DNA of 64,000 nucleotides, taken from Aurantiacibacter spongiae. GTDB lineage: Bacteria; Pseudomonadota; Alphaproteobacteria; Sphingomonadales; Sphingomonadaceae. Below are positions 35,068 to 44,398 of this stretch, piece after piece (the first letter of the stretch is position 1; each line of letters opens with the position of its first letter). The stretch lies in assembly GCF_003815535.1 (NCBI RefSeq), contig NZ_RPFZ01000001.1, positions 1,426,001 through 1,490,000 on the forward strand, in the 5' to 3' direction. The translations under genes were made by a program, and so were the position numbers. The notes under the pieces were generated by a model. The model had not been told where the DNA came from and did not search any database. It was given only the letters and a program-made list of their open reading frames with translations.

Positions 35068-35414
35068 CGGGCATGGACGACCGCCTGCCCGCGCATGTGG
35101 AAGTGGCCGGACTGCTTCGCGCGGTGCAGGCGGCGGGCGGCTTCGGGATGGTCGTGCAGAAGGGCGAACCGACCGCCGGGACATTGCTGGTCCTGTGTTG
35201 CGAAAAGGGCACGAACACCCGCGCCTACGAGCGGATGCCGCAGCTCGACGGTACGCGTCGCTGGACCCTGTCTCGCGCACAAGATACTGAAAACCCGTCT
35301 GAATTCTCCGATTATGTGGACCGACGCAGGCGGCAGGACAGCGACCTCTGGATCGTCGAACTGGATGCCGCGAATCCGGAACGGTTCATCGGCCTCGAAC
35401 CGGGCGATGGTTGA
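35064..35414 (+). CDS. DUF1491 family protein
   Basis: A 116-residue protein with LPAHVEVAGLLRAVQAAGGFGMVVQKGEPTAG and RERWTLSR-like elements, then DYVDRRRRQDSDLWIVELDA. This is the DUF1491 pattern of alphaproteobacteria. Function is unknown. A GTGA start overlaps the previous stop; ATG 35073 is a possible alternative. It completes a plus-strand chain from ptsN. Confidence 0.82.
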   Translation: MTGMDDRLPAHVEVAGLLRAVQAAGGFGMVVQKGEPTAGTLLVLCCEKGTNTRAYERMPQLDGTRRWTLSRAQDTENPSEFSDYVDRRRRQDSDLWIVELDAANPERFIGLEPGDG

Positions 35415-35623
35415 CTCCGTAACCATCTGCCCTATTTCCGCCCCACTTCACTCGAAAGCGTAGGTTGGTGCGATGCCGCAATACGGCGGCAGGCATCGGC
35501 GCGCAGCCGGGGAGGAGGCGGCAGGTCGATCATGCCGGACATCGGGCCAAATGGGATTTGGGTCGGCCCCTTCGTCCATCGCAGACCTGTCTCGTCGCCT
35601 CACCGCCGTGAGTAACGGGATCG

Positions 35624-36304
35624 ATGAAATTTTCTCTCAAGCGGGTGGGGGCCGGTGTCCTCGCCTCAATGCTCTTTGCCCATGCCTATGGCGCCGCCGG
35701 CGCCGAAGGCATACCCCAGCCCGCCGGGCAGGGTGAGCCGGTCCGGCTCGAAGTGCTGCAGACCGAAATCGAGACGACATCCGGTGCCGAGCAGCCGGAA
35801 ATCCGTTTCGTGCAGGGCGAGGTGGTGCAGGAGGTTCCTCCGCAGCCGGTCGTAATCGAACCGACCGAGCATGCCGACACCGAGGCGGCTTCGCTGCGCG
35901 AACTGGTCGGGCAGATGGATGGGTCCGCCGAACTGCCGCGCGAAGTCATGTGCCTGGCGCAGGCCGTCTACTTCGAAGCTCGCGGCGAACCGCTCGACGG
36001 GCAACTCGCCGTGGCGCGGGTTATCGTCAACCGGGCGGACAGTTCGCGCTTTCCCGACGATTACTGCTCGGTCATCACGCAGCGCGCGCAGTTCAGCTTC
36101 GTTCGCGGCGGCCATATCCCGGCGCCCAATCGCGGCACGGCCGCCTGGCGCCGGGCCAAGGCGATCGCCCGCATTGCCGATCGCGATCTGTGGGACAGCG
36201 AAGCGGACGACGCGCTCTATTTCCACGCCACCCGCATACGCCCGCGCTGGGCCGGCAGGCTGACCGCGCGCGCCACCATCGACAGCCATATCTTCTACCG
36301 CTGA
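35624..36304 (+). CDS. SleB-type cell wall hydrolase
   Basis: A 226-residue protein with a signal peptide (KRVGAGVLASMLFAHAYGAAGA), an acidic variable region, then the SleB hydrolase_2 domain: CLAQAVYFEARGEPLDGQLAVARVIVNRA (catalytic glutamate), QFSFVRGG and ALYFHATRIRPRW. It should cleave peptidoglycan glycan strands in the periplasm. Upstream, 35415-35623 is non-coding with no strong motif except short inverted repeats. Confidence 0.88.
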   Translation: MKFSLKRVGAGVLASMLFAHAYGAAGAEGIPQPAGQGEPVRLEVLQTEIETTSGAEQPEIRFVQGEVVQEVPPQPVVIEPTEHADTEAASLRELVGQMDGSAELPREVMCLAQAVYFEARGEPLDGQLAVARVIVNRADSSRFPDDYCSVITQRAQFSFVRGGHIPAPNRGTAAWRRAKAIARIADRDLWDSEADDALYFHATRIRPRWAGRLTARATIDSHIFYR

Positions 36305-36328
36305 GGCGCGGAGGCGTCCGCCGCCGGG

Positions 36329-37102
36329 TCAGTCCTTGAGCTCGACCCACACCGGCGCATGGTCGCTGGCCTTCTCGCGGCCCCTGTATTCCTTGTCGAC
36401 GCCGGCCGCCACCATGCGGTCGGCGGCGGCGGGGGAAAGCAGCAGGTGGTCGATGCGAAAGCCGTGGTCACGTTGCCATGCGCCGGCCTGGTAGTCCCAG
36501 AAGGTCCACACCCCGCCGCGCGGATTGAGCGTGTCGATGGCGTCGGTCCAGCCATCGTTGAGAAGGCGGAAATAGGCATCGCGCGATGCCGGCTGCATGA
36601 GCGCATCGTCGGCCATGCGCTGCACCGACCAGACATCGCGGTCGTGCGGTATGACGTTGAAATCACCGAGGACGACGGTCGGCTTCTCGCTTGCCAGCAG
36701 TTCGCGCATCCGCGTACGCAGCCGTTCCATCCAGGCCAGCTTGTAGTCGAATTTCGGGCCGGGCTGCGGATTGCCGTTGGGCAGATAGAGATTGGCGATG
36801 TGCACGCCGCGATAGTCGCACTCGATAAAGCGCGACTGGTCATCCCCGGGGTCGCCGGGCAGGCCCTTCGTATGGTCTTCGACAGCCTCTCCGTCGGTCA
36901 GGATCGCGACGCCGTTGAAGCTCTTCTGCCCGTGCCAGATGGCGTGGTAGCCGATCTTCTCGAAGTCCCCGGCCGGGAAGTTCTCGTCCGGGCTCTTGAT
37001 TTCCTGCAGACAGGCGACGGCGGGGCGCGTTTCCTCGAGCCATTCGATGAGGCGCGGCAGGCGCGCCTTGACGCCGTTGATGTTGAAGCTGGCGATTTTC
37101 AT
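36329..37102 (-). CDS. xth: exodeoxyribonuclease III
   Basis: A 257-residue AP endonuclease and 3' exonuclease of the Xth family for base-excision repair. Motifs: NINGVKARL, CLQEIKS (catalytic Glu), LGDFNVIPHDRD and SDHAPVW (His). ATG 37102 begins at the conserved start; the frame is open upstream into the next gene but that is not family sequence. Confidence 0.94.
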   Translation of the reverse strand: MKIASFNINGVKARLPRLIEWLEETRPAVACLQEIKSPDENFPAGDFEKIGYHAIWHGQKSFNGVAILTDGEAVEDHTKGLPGDPGDDQSRFIECDYRGVHIANLYLPNGNPQPGPKFDYKLAWMERLRTRMRELLASEKPTVVLGDFNVIPHDRDVWSVQRMADDALMQPASRDAYFRLLNDGWTDAIDTLNPRGGVWTFWDYQAGAWQRDHGFRIDHLLLSPAAADRMVAAGVDKEYRGREKASDHAPVWVELKD

Positions 37103-37121
37103 GCGTGCCCCCGCCGCCGGA

Positions 37122-37451
37122 TCAGATGCCGAAGCTGGAGCCGCAGCCACATCCGGCCGCGGCGTTCGGATTCTCGACGCGGAACGCCGCCCCGCCGAGC
37201 GATTCGACGAAATCGACCACGCTGCCGGCGACGAGTTCGAGGCTGACGGGATCGACCACCAGCTTCACCCCGTCCGTCTCGCTGACGCTGTCATCATCGG
37301 CGGCGGCATCGTCGAGGTCGAACTTGTACTGGAAGCCGGAACAGCCCCCGCCCTCCACCGACAGGCGCAGGATTGCCGCGCGGCCCTGTTTCGCCGCGAT
37401 CGCGCCGACACGGGTCGCGGCGGCATCGGTAAGGGTGATGGGTGCTGGCAT
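37122..37451 (-). CDS. erpA: A-type iron-sulfur cluster carrier (ErpA/SufA-like)
   Basis: A 109-residue protein that passes Fe-S clusters to target enzymes. The three conserved cysteines are in GGGCSGFQY and CGCGSSF near the end. The family has several paralogues; ErpA is the best guess from length and the isolated position away from suf genes. ATG 37451 is the first start giving the full ITLTDAAATRV opening. Confidence 0.87.
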   Translation of the reverse strand: MPAPITLTDAAATRVGAIAAKQGRAAILRLSVEGGGCSGFQYKFDLDDAAADDDSVSETDGVKLVVDPVSLELVAGSVVDFVESLGGAAFRVENPNAAAGCGCGSSFGI

Positions 37452-37483
37452 GTGCGCAGATGTAGGGTGCCGGACCGGCGCCC

Positions 37484-37915
37484 TCAAGCCGTGCGGATAT
37501 ATTCGCGCATCTGATCCGCCTCGTGCTCGATGCGGTCCATGCGATATTTCACGAGATCGCCGATGGACACGAAGCCGATCAGCCTGTCGCCGTCGCAGAC
37601 CGGCAGGTGACGGATGCGCCGGCGCGTCATGAGCGACAGCGCGGTGAGCGCGTCGGCCTTCGTGTCGATGGTGATGGCGGGGCTGGTCATCACCTCCCCC
37701 ACCGCGCGGGAGAGAACCTCGGCCCCTTCCCTGGCCACGCAGTAAAGCAGGTCGCGCTCGGAAAAGATGCCGGCTACGCCCTTCCCGTCGAGAACGGGGA
37801 GCGCGCCGATGCGCTTTTCGGCGAGCAGGCTTGCCGCGACCGCCACGGTATCGCGCGGCGTGCAGGAAATGATGGTGCGGTCTTCGCGACCTTCGATGAT
37901 CTGGGCGATGGACAT
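37484..37915 (-). CDS. CBS domain-containing protein
   Basis: A 143-residue cytoplasmic protein made of two CBS motifs (SIAQIIEGREDRTIISCTP and VMTSPAITIDTKADALTALSLMTRRRIRHLPV) in tandem. CBS pairs bind adenosyl ligands such as AMP or ATP and regulate partner proteins; no partner is encoded next to it. The start ATG 37915 is supported by the CBS opening. Confidence 0.88.
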   Translation of the reverse strand: MSIAQIIEGREDRTIISCTPRDTVAVAASLLAEKRIGALPVLDGKGVAGIFSERDLLYCVAREGAEVLSRAVGEVMTSPAITIDTKADALTALSLMTRRRIRHLPVCDGDRLIGFVSIGDLVKYRMDRIEHEADQMREYIRTA

Positions 37916-38026
37916 GGCGCTCTCCTCCTGATGGCCCGCGATAATGCCACGTTTCGCCGAGTCTCGCCAATCGCCACCGGGGCGGCGGCGTTGTCAGACC
38001 GCGCCAAAACCGCCACAGCGGATGCG

Positions 38027-38362
38027 ATGGTTCGCAAGTCGCCCCTCGACGATCCCGAAAACGCCGCCTTCGCCTGGGCGCGCTACCGGCGACTCATGCG
38101 CCTGATGATGGGTATTACCCTGGGCGTGGTGATCCTGGCGCTGGCGGTGCTCTACAAGCGGGTCGACGACGTCTCGCCCCATTTCTTCATCGCCACCGCG
38201 CTCGGCATCGGTTTTTCCATGCTGCTGATGAGCGCCCTGATGGGTCTGGTCTTCCTGTCCAGCGGCACCGGGCACGATGCGTCCGTCGACAATTCGCTCG
38301 ACGGGCTGGACGAGGAGGACGATGGCGATCCGGATCATGGGGCCGGGGGACGCAGGCGGTAG
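38027..38362 (+). CDS. small membrane protein, two hydrophobic segments
   Basis: A 111-residue protein: a charged N-terminal 25 residues ([20 protein letters not shown]), two membrane segments ([45 protein letters not shown]) and an acidic tail ([11 protein letters not shown]). Orthologues exist in sphingomonads as uncharacterised proteins. ATG 38027 is used; an upstream in-frame ATG at about 37931 would add 32 residues and cannot be excluded. Its stop overlaps the convergent ferredoxin-like gene by 28 bases. Confidence 0.65.
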   Translation: MVRKSPLDDPENAAFAWARYRRLMRLMMGITLGVVILALAVLYKRVDDVSPHFFIATALGIGFSMLLMSALMGLVFLSSGTGHDASVDNSLDGLDEEDDGDPDHGAGGRRR

Positions 38363-38715
38363 TCGGCGACCGGCACGCCGCCCAGCAGGTGCTCCTGAAT
38401 GATGCGTTCGAGGACGTCCGGCGTGCAGGAGTGATACCAGACGTTGTCGGGCCACACGACGGCGACCGGACCCGCCTCGCAGATCTGCAGGCAGTCCGCC
38501 TTGGTCCGCTGCACCCCGCCGCGGCCGGCCAGGCCCAGCTCCTTGAGCCGTTTCTTGAGGAACTTCCACGACCGTTCGCCGACCTCCGGCTTGCAGCATT
38601 TCGGCTTTGTCGGCAGCGCGCAGAGGAAGATCTGCCGCTCGAGCGTCTCGGCGCCGATCTTGGCGTAGGCCCGGCGGGCCCTGGCGACGGATTTGCGCGA
38701 ATCGTCCAGCGTCAG
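38335..38715 (-). CDS. (2Fe-2S) ferredoxin domain protein
   Basis: A 126-residue thioredoxin-like ferredoxin of the CP-type: [13 protein letters not shown] near residue 30 and [34 protein letters not shown] near the end supply four or more cysteines for a [2Fe-2S] cluster. Electron transfer is the family role. No ATG, GTG or TTG begins the frame between the popZ stop and the conserved region. CTG at 38715 overlaps the popZ TGA (CTGA). GTG 38793 is the alternative, but would overlap popZ by 82 bases. Confidence 0.78.
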   Translation of the reverse strand: MTLDDSRKSVARARRAYAKIGAETLERQIFLCALPTKPKCCKPEVGERSWKFLKKRLKELGLAGRGGVQRTKADCLQICEAGPVAVVWPDNVWYHSCTPDVLERIIQEHLLGGVPVADYRLRPPAP

Positions 38716-39290
38716 CGCTTCTTGCCGGCGATGCGGGCGATCTCGGCGCGCACCTGTCGTTCGACGATCTCGGGCAGGTTGGCATCGAGCCACTGCGCCA
38801 GCATCGGCCGCAGCATTTCCCGCACCAGCCCTTCGAGCGAAGTCTCGCCCGAACGCACGATCTGCGGCTTGGCGGGCGGATCGGCGAGCATCGCCAGCGC
38901 GGCGAGCGACTGGCGCATCGCCTCGGCCGCGCGGTCGGTCGTCAGCGGCTCCTCTTCGCGGTCGTCGTCGTCGTCCGCCCCGCCGTCGTCCATCTCCGAC
39001 AGGACATAGGCCTCGTCTGCCCCGGCCGCGTCGTCCGCCGTGTCGGCAAAGGCGATGTCATCGCCGGTAAGCGGCGAGCCGAGCTCGCCCAGATCGAGTA
39101 TTTCGTCGGCTTCCTCGGCATCGACGGGTTCGGGCGACGCGGCGCCGTCGCCATCCGTATCCGCGGCGTCCATTCCATCGGTTTCCCGCCGCAGCCGCTC
39201 ACGCTGCGCCGCCTCGCGATTGTCGCGCTGGATCACCTTCTTGATGGAATCGAGGATTTCCTCGACCGAGGGTTCGCCTTCCTGCCGCAT
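38712..39290 (-). CDS. popZ: polar organizing protein PopZ (DUF2497)
   Basis: A 192-residue protein that in Caulobacter forms a polar matrix tethering ParB-bound origins and recruiting cell-cycle kinases. Visible parts are the N-terminal [18 protein letters not shown], a long acidic disordered middle, and the C-terminal helix [28 protein letters not shown], which marks the family. The stop of tolC adjoins its start (TGA then ATG). Together with ParA/ParB it suggests polar origin anchoring; this is inference. Confidence 0.9.
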   Translation of the reverse strand: MRQEGEPSVEEILDSIKKVIQRDNREAAQRERLRRETDGMDAADTDGDGAASPEPVDAEEADEILDLGELGSPLTGDDIAFADTADDAAGADEAYVLSEMDDGGADDDDDREEEPLTTDRAAEAMRQSLAALAMLADPPAKPQIVRSGETSLEGLVREMLRPMLAQWLDANLPEIVERQVRAEIARIAGKKR

Positions 39291-40826
39291 TCAATCCTCC
39301 TGCAATCCCGAAGGTGTGACCCCGGGCGCCGTGTCGGAATAGTCGAGTATCTGCGTGTCGAACTCTTCCAGCGGGGCGTCGCCGGAAATGTCACCGTCGG
39401 GGGCGGGGATGTCAACGGTGCGCGAGCTTTGCGTCACCGGATCGGGATCGCGCTGCCAGTCCCAGTAGATGCCGCGAACGCGCCGGTAGTTGTCGATCGG
39501 ATCGTAGAGCACGCCCTCGTCCGCCAGCCCCAGGTCGCGCGCTTCGGCCTTCCCCATGGCGGCGAGCAGCGAGAAGCCCGCGACATAGGCGTTGCGCCGC
39601 GCGGTGACGAGTTCCACCTGCGCCCGAAGCAGTTCCTGCTGCGCGTTGAGAATGTCGAGCACCGTCCGGTTCCCCACGGTGTTTTCCGCCCTGACGCCTT
39701 CGAGACTGAGCGCGGCGGCATCGACGGCGGACTGGCTGGACGCGATAATGGCGTTCGCCGCGCGCCAGCTCGAATAGGCGGCGCGCACCTGCGCGATCAC
39801 ATCCCGCTCGGCGGCGATGACCTGTTCGAGCGCGGCCTGCGCCTGCGCCTGCGCCTGCCGCTGCTGCGCCGCGGGCCGCCCGCCCTGGAACAGCGGCACG
39901 GTCAGCCGGACGCCCGCCTGCAAACTGGTCGAATCCTGGTCCGCCACCGTTCCCGAGCCGGGCACGGTGCCCAGCGAACCGAGATAGTTGGTGTAACCCG
40001 GACCGCCCACGATCTCGACGCGCGGCAGGCGGTTCGCACCGGCGACGGCGATGTCGAAATCGGCGGCCTGCGCCCGTTCGCGCGCGGCGATCAGATCCGG
40101 GTTGTTCTCGAGAGCGACATCGACCGCCTGGTCGGGGCTGTCGGGCAGGTTGGGAAGCGGCGGCGGCGGTTGCAGATCGGTCGGTGCTTCGCCGACAAGC
40201 TGGATATAGGTTTCCCGCGCGGAAAGCAGGTTCGCCTGTGCGCTCCGCAGGTCGCCGCGCGCGAGCGCCAGCCGGCTTTCCGATTGCGCGACGTCGGTAC
40301 GGGTCAGATAGCCGACCTCGAAGCGATCGCTGGTCGCTTCCAGATTGACGCCGAGGACGTCCACGTTGTTGGCCGAGAGCGCTACCAGCGCCTCGTTCGC
40401 GATGACGTCCATGTAGGCGGCGACGACCTGCGTGAAGAGGCCGCTTTCCGTGCCCCGCAGGTCCGCGCGTCCTGCCTCGACCCGGTTTTGCGCGGCGCGA
40501 ACCCCGTTCCTGACCGCTCCCCCCTGGTAGAGCGGCACCCCGAGGCTGAGATTCGCCGTCGCGGCGCGATCGGGCGAGATGAAGCTGTTGCCCGGCTGCT
40601 GCAGGAATTCCGTGTAGCCGCTATCGGCGTTGAGCGAGGGTAGCCCGGCGGCGCGCTGGATGACGACGGTCTCGTCCGTCGCGCGTTGCTGGGCGCGGGC
40701 GGCCTCCAGCGTGGGATTGTCGAGATAGGCCTGCCGCAATGCTTCCTTCAGCGTATCGGCCTGGGCGGGCACCGACAACAGGCCGCCTGCGGCGATCAGG
40801 GCCGCGATCGTCGACCGTGTCCGCAT
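39291..40826 (-). CDS. tolC: TolC family outer-membrane channel
   Basis: A 511-residue outer membrane efflux/secretion channel. Signal peptide MRTRSTIAALIAAGGLLSVPAQA, then the coiled-coil repeated barrel halves, including DTLKEALRQAYLDNPTL and the second-half TSLQAGVRLTVPLFQGGRPAAQ. Trimers span the outer membrane and periplasm for type I secretion or drug efflux; no partner pump is in the window. The C terminus is acidic and proline-rich. It starts 2 bases after the pcm-like gene. Confidence 0.92.
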   Translation of the reverse strand: MRTRSTIAALIAAGGLLSVPAQADTLKEALRQAYLDNPTLEAARAQQRATDETVVIQRAAGLPSLNADSGYTEFLQQPGNSFISPDRAATANLSLGVPLYQGGAVRNGVRAAQNRVEAGRADLRGTESGLFTQVVAAYMDVIANEALVALSANNVDVLGVNLEATSDRFEVGYLTRTDVAQSESRLALARGDLRSAQANLLSARETYIQLVGEAPTDLQPPPPLPNLPDSPDQAVDVALENNPDLIAARERAQAADFDIAVAGANRLPRVEIVGGPGYTNYLGSLGTVPGSGTVADQDSTSLQAGVRLTVPLFQGGRPAAQQRQAQAQAQAALEQVIAAERDVIAQVRAAYSSWRAANAIIASSQSAVDAAALSLEGVRAENTVGNRTVLDILNAQQELLRAQVELVTARRNAYVAGFSLLAAMGKAEARDLGLADEGVLYDPIDNYRRVRGIYWDWQRDPDPVTQSSRTVDIPAPDGDISGDAPLEEFDTQILDYSDTAPGVTPSGLQED

Positions 40827-40828
40827 TC

Positions 40829-41449
40829 TCAGAAGGTCCAGGTCTTCGGCCTGTCGAAGGCATGCAGTTGCGGAATGCCGGTATCGTAGACCGGCAGCAG
40901 CGCCACGCCGCCCGCCGTCTTGCGACCCACGGCGATGCGGGTAATGCCGTTCTCCACGAGGCCGGTGGCGATGCGCGCGCCCTCGGCCAGCCTGTCGGCG
41001 AGCGGGCCGGGGATATGTTCGACCGCCCCGTCGATGACCAGCAACAGCGCTTCGCCCTCGCCAGCGCTGCCGGTAACGGCTTCCTCGGGCGAGAGCACGG
41101 TGAGTTCGCCCACCAGCGGGCGCAGCAGTTCGGCCATGTAGCCCGATCCTGCATCGATCACGATGGCGTGCTCCCCGCCGCTCGGGCGCGCTTCCTCCAG
41201 CAATTTGCCCTGCACGACGGGGGCGGGCAGCCAACCGCCATTATCCAGCCGGATGCCGCGATCCATGTAGGCGACGCCGCGTGCGTGGGCGGGGACGAAA
41301 TCCTCGCGCGGCACGGCCAGCATCCGGCGCAGAACGAAATGCGCGTTGATCCCGCTGGTACGCAGCTGGCTGTCGATCATCGCCCGGCGCGCCCGGTCGA
41401 AGGACGGCGCATCGGTTGCGGGCGACTGGGGAACGGTCTGGGTGGTCAC
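40829..41449 (-). CDS. short protein-L-isoaspartate O-methyltransferase-like protein
   Basis: A 206-residue relative of Pcm. The N-terminal part RRAMIDSQLRTSGI and FVPAHARGVAYMDRGIRLDNGGWLPAPVVQGKLLE is family-typical. SAM motif I reads VIDAGSGYMAELL. Compared with standard Pcm, only about 24 residues separate motif I from LLVIDGAVEHIP, so the middle of the fold with the GDG motif is missing. Activity as a methyltransferase is doubtful. Start is GTG 41449. It lies before tolC on the same strand. Confidence 0.8.
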   Translation of the reverse strand: MTTQTVPQSPATDAPSFDRARRAMIDSQLRTSGINAHFVLRRMLAVPREDFVPAHARGVAYMDRGIRLDNGGWLPAPVVQGKLLEEARPSGGEHAIVIDAGSGYMAELLRPLVGELTVLSPEEAVTGSAGEGEALLLVIDGAVEHIPGPLADRLAEGARIATGLVENGITRIAVGRKTAGGVALLPVYDTGIPQLHAFDRPKTWTF

Positions 41450-41597
41450 GTCTCGAACTCTCGTAGGCTGCGCCAGGCGGTCAAACCCTTAGGGGTTGCG
41501 GCGGGCGAGGCCAAGGGCTTTGACCCGCCGCGCCCGACAAGCGTATGGCGCGCCTCGACGAACGGCAACCGCCCCAACACTCCTGCAGGACGACACG

Positions 41598-43124
41598 ATG
41601 AACGACCCGGTCACCATCCGCGAAGAAGACCTGATCGAGACGATCGCCGATGCCCTGCAATACATCTCCTATTACCACCCGATGGATTACATCGGCGCGC
41701 TGGGCGAAGCGCATGCGGCGGAACAGGGGGCCGCGGCCAGGGACGCCATCGCCCAGATCCTGACCAACAGCCGCATGTGCGCAGAGGGGCATCGTCCGAT
41801 CTGTCAGGATACCGGTATCGTCAACGTCTTCCTGAAATGGGGCCAGGACTGCCGCCTCGAATCCGGCCGCTCGCTGCAGGAGGTGGTCGATGAAGGCGTG
41901 CGGCGCGCCTATACCGATCCGGACAACACGCTGCGCGCGTCCATCCTCGCCGACCCCGCCTTCACCCGGCGCAACACGCGCGACAACACGCCCTGCGTGC
42001 TGGACGTGGAAATGGTGCCCGGCGCAACGGTCGGCATCGACGTCGCCGCCAAGGGCGGGGGCAGCGAGAACAAGAGCAAGTTCAAGATGATGAACCCGTC
42101 CGACAACATCGTCGAGTGGGTGCTCGAGCAGATACCCTCGATGGGTGCAGGCTGGTGTCCGCCGGGGATGCTCGGCATCGGCATAGGCGGCACCGCGGAA
42201 AAGTGCATCAAGCTCGCCAAGCAGTCGCTGATGGAGCCGATCGACATGGCGCAACTGAAGGAGCGGGGGGCCAGAACCGATATCGAGCAGCTGCGCATCG
42301 ACATCTACGACGCGGTCAACGCGATGGGCGTCGGGGCGCAGGGGCTGGGTGGCCTTGCCACCGTACTCGACGTCAAGATTCTGGACTGGCCTTGCCATGC
42401 GGCGGGAAAGCCCGTTGCCATGATCCCCAACTGCGCCGCGACCCGTCACGCGCATGTCACGCTGGACGGCAGCGGGCCGGCCTATCTGGCGCAGCCCGAT
42501 CTCGACGCCTGGCCCGATGTCCGCTGGGAACCCGATGCCGAGGCGAAGCGGGTCGATCTCGATGCGCTGACGCCCGGGGAGGTGGCCAGCTGGGAGGGCG
42601 GCGACCGTCTGTTGCTGTCGGGCAGGATGCTGACCGGGCGCGATGCGGCGCACAAGCGAATCAAGGACATGCTGGATGCAGGCGAGCAGCTGCCGGTCGA
42701 TTTCCGCGGGCGGGCGATCTACTACGTCGGACCGGTCGATCCGGTCTTGGGCGAAGTCGTCGGCCCCGCCGGCCCCACCACCGCCACGCGCATGGACAAG
42801 TTCACCGAGATGATGCTCGATCAGGGTCTGCTGGCGATGATCGGGAAGGCCGAGCGGGGCGCCGACGCGGTCGAGGTTATCAGCCGGTTCAAGGTCGCCT
42901 ACCTGATGGCGACGGGCGGCGCCGCCTACCTCGTCAGCCGCGCCATCAAGGCTTCCCGGGTCGTCGCGTTCGAGGATCTGGGAATGGAGGCGATCTACGA
43001 ATTCACCGTGAAGGACATGCCCGTCACCGTGGCCGTCGATTCGCGCGGCAACAACGTCCACACCCTCGCGCCGCTGCACTGGCGCCGGAAGATCCGCGAG
43101 GAGGGTCTGCTTGCGGCGAAATAG
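41598..43124 (+). CDS. fumA: class I fumarate hydratase (Fe-S)
   Basis: A 508-residue heat-labile fumarase that converts fumarate and malate in the TCA cycle. Cluster-binding cysteines lie in ICQDTGIVNVF (about residue 72), WCPPGMLGIGIGGTAEKC and NCAATRH. The TTFGGGP-like C-terminal beta subunit region begins near residue 350. One polypeptide, not split alpha/beta. AGGA lies 9 bases upstream of ATG 41598. No other TCA gene is adjacent. Confidence 0.92.
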   Translation: MNDPVTIREEDLIETIADALQYISYYHPMDYIGALGEAHAAEQGAAARDAIAQILTNSRMCAEGHRPICQDTGIVNVFLKWGQDCRLESGRSLQEVVDEGVRRAYTDPDNTLRASILADPAFTRRNTRDNTPCVLDVEMVPGATVGIDVAAKGGGSENKSKFKMMNPSDNIVEWVLEQIPSMGAGWCPPGMLGIGIGGTAEKCIKLAKQSLMEPIDMAQLKERGARTDIEQLRIDIYDAVNAMGVGAQGLGGLATVLDVKILDWPCHAAGKPVAMIPNCAATRHAHVTLDGSGPAYLAQPDLDAWPDVRWEPDAEAKRVDLDALTPGEVASWEGGDRLLLSGRMLTGRDAAHKRIKDMLDAGEQLPVDFRGRAIYYVGPVDPVLGEVVGPAGPTTATRMDKFTEMMLDQGLLAMIGKAERGADAVEVISRFKVAYLMATGGAAYLVSRAIKASRVVAFEDLGMEAIYEFTVKDMPVTVAVDSRGNNVHTLAPLHWRRKIREEGLLAAK

Positions 43125-43213
43125 GCCGGTCGGCTCGACGGGCGGCATACCTCGTTCGATGGGGGACACGCGAAAGGCTGTCTCGCGGTACGCAAACCGG
43201 CTAGAAAGCGCCG

Positions 43214-44398
43214 ATGGTATCCGGCCAACCCGATAACCAGCCCGCCCGCGTGCCGTTTCGAACGGTGGCGCTGTCCATCATCGGACTGTGGGCGACCTAT
43301 TTCGCGCTCGTAACCCTTCGGGGCGAGCTTCTCGCGCTGCCCGATTTCGGCGGGCTGATCTGGCTGCGTATCGCCGCCACGCTGTGCGGAATGGCGATCA
43401 CGCTGGGCCTGTGGCTGGTCCTGCGACCGTTCGATTCGCAGCGGCTGTGGGTCAAGATCGTCGCGGCGCTGGTGCTGGCGCTTCCCGCCGCCCTGCTGAC
43501 CGCTCAGACCAACGCCTTCGTCTTCGATTCGATGCAGTCGCAGCTCGATCGGCAGGTGCGCGAACAGGCCGGCGTCCCCGATCCCGAAAACGAGGATCTG
43601 CAGAACGAGGATCTGATGGCGGACGGCGGCATCCCGGTCATCGATTCGCAGTTCTACCGCCTCACGGAACTCACCTTCGGACGCTATTTCATGCTGCTTG
43701 CGTGGTGCGCGCTCTACCTCGCCCTGCTGACCGGGGAGAAAGCGCGCGCGGCGGAGCGGCGCGAGGGCGAGTTTCGCCGTGCGGCAAAGGCCGCCGAGCT
43801 GCGTTCGCTGCGCTACCAGGTCAATCCGCATTTCCTGTTCAACACGCTCAATTCGCTGTCTGCCCTCGTGCTGACCGGGAAGACGCAGGCGGCCGAGCGG
43901 ATGATCCAGATGCTCAGCACCTTCTACCGCCGCAGCCTCGCCGACGATCCCACCTCGGACGTGCCGCTGCGCGACGAGATCGCCCTGCAGAAGCTCTATC
44001 TCGACATCGAGACTGTGCGGTTTCCGCTGCGGATGCAGACGCGCTACGACATTCCTGCCGAGCTGGAGAGCGCGCTGGTGCCAGGCATGATCCTGCAACC
44101 GCTGGTGGAAAATTCGGTCAAGCACGCCGTCGCGCCGTCCTCCGATCAGATCACCGTCACGCTCTCGGCGCGCGAGGAATACGGGCGGCTGGTGGTGACG
44201 GTCGCCGACGACGGGCAGCGAGACGAGCACGACGACACCGGGACGCCCGGCTTCGGCATCGGCGTGGAGAATGTCAGGCAGCGGCTGGAAGCGCGGTTCG
44301 GCCGGGAGGCGAACGTCGTGTCGGGACGGGTACCCGGCGGTTACGCCACGCATCTGCGGCTGCCGCTGCTGCGCGCGAGGGAGGCGCGGGCCGCATGA
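43214..44398 (+). CDS. LytS/AlgZ-type sensor histidine kinase
   Basis: A 394-residue membrane kinase with about four membrane segments in the first 180 residues (TVALSIIGLWATYFALV; LRIAATLCGMAITLGLW; IVAALVLALPAALLT; and RYFMLLAWCALYLALL), a coiled-coil with many Arg/Glu, then the histidine kinase core. The H-box is LRYQVNPHFLFNTLNSL, N-box LVENSVKHAV, and G-box GFGIGVENVRQRL. No extracellular sensor domain is evident. Partner is the following LytTR regulator, overlapping by ATGA. Confidence 0.92.
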   Translation: MVSGQPDNQPARVPFRTVALSIIGLWATYFALVTLRGELLALPDFGGLIWLRIAATLCGMAITLGLWLVLRPFDSQRLWVKIVAALVLALPAALLTAQTNAFVFDSMQSQLDRQVREQAGVPDPENEDLQNEDLMADGGIPVIDSQFYRLTELTFGRYFMLLAWCALYLALLTGEKARAAERREGEFRRAAKAAELRSLRYQVNPHFLFNTLNSLSALVLTGKTQAAERMIQMLSTFYRRSLADDPTSDVPLRDEIALQKLYLDIETVRFPLRMQTRYDIPAELESALVPGMILQPLVENSVKHAVAPSSDQITVTLSAREEYGRLVVTVADDGQRDEHDDTGTPGFGIGVENVRQRLEARFGREANVVSGRVPGGYATHLRLPLLRAREARAA

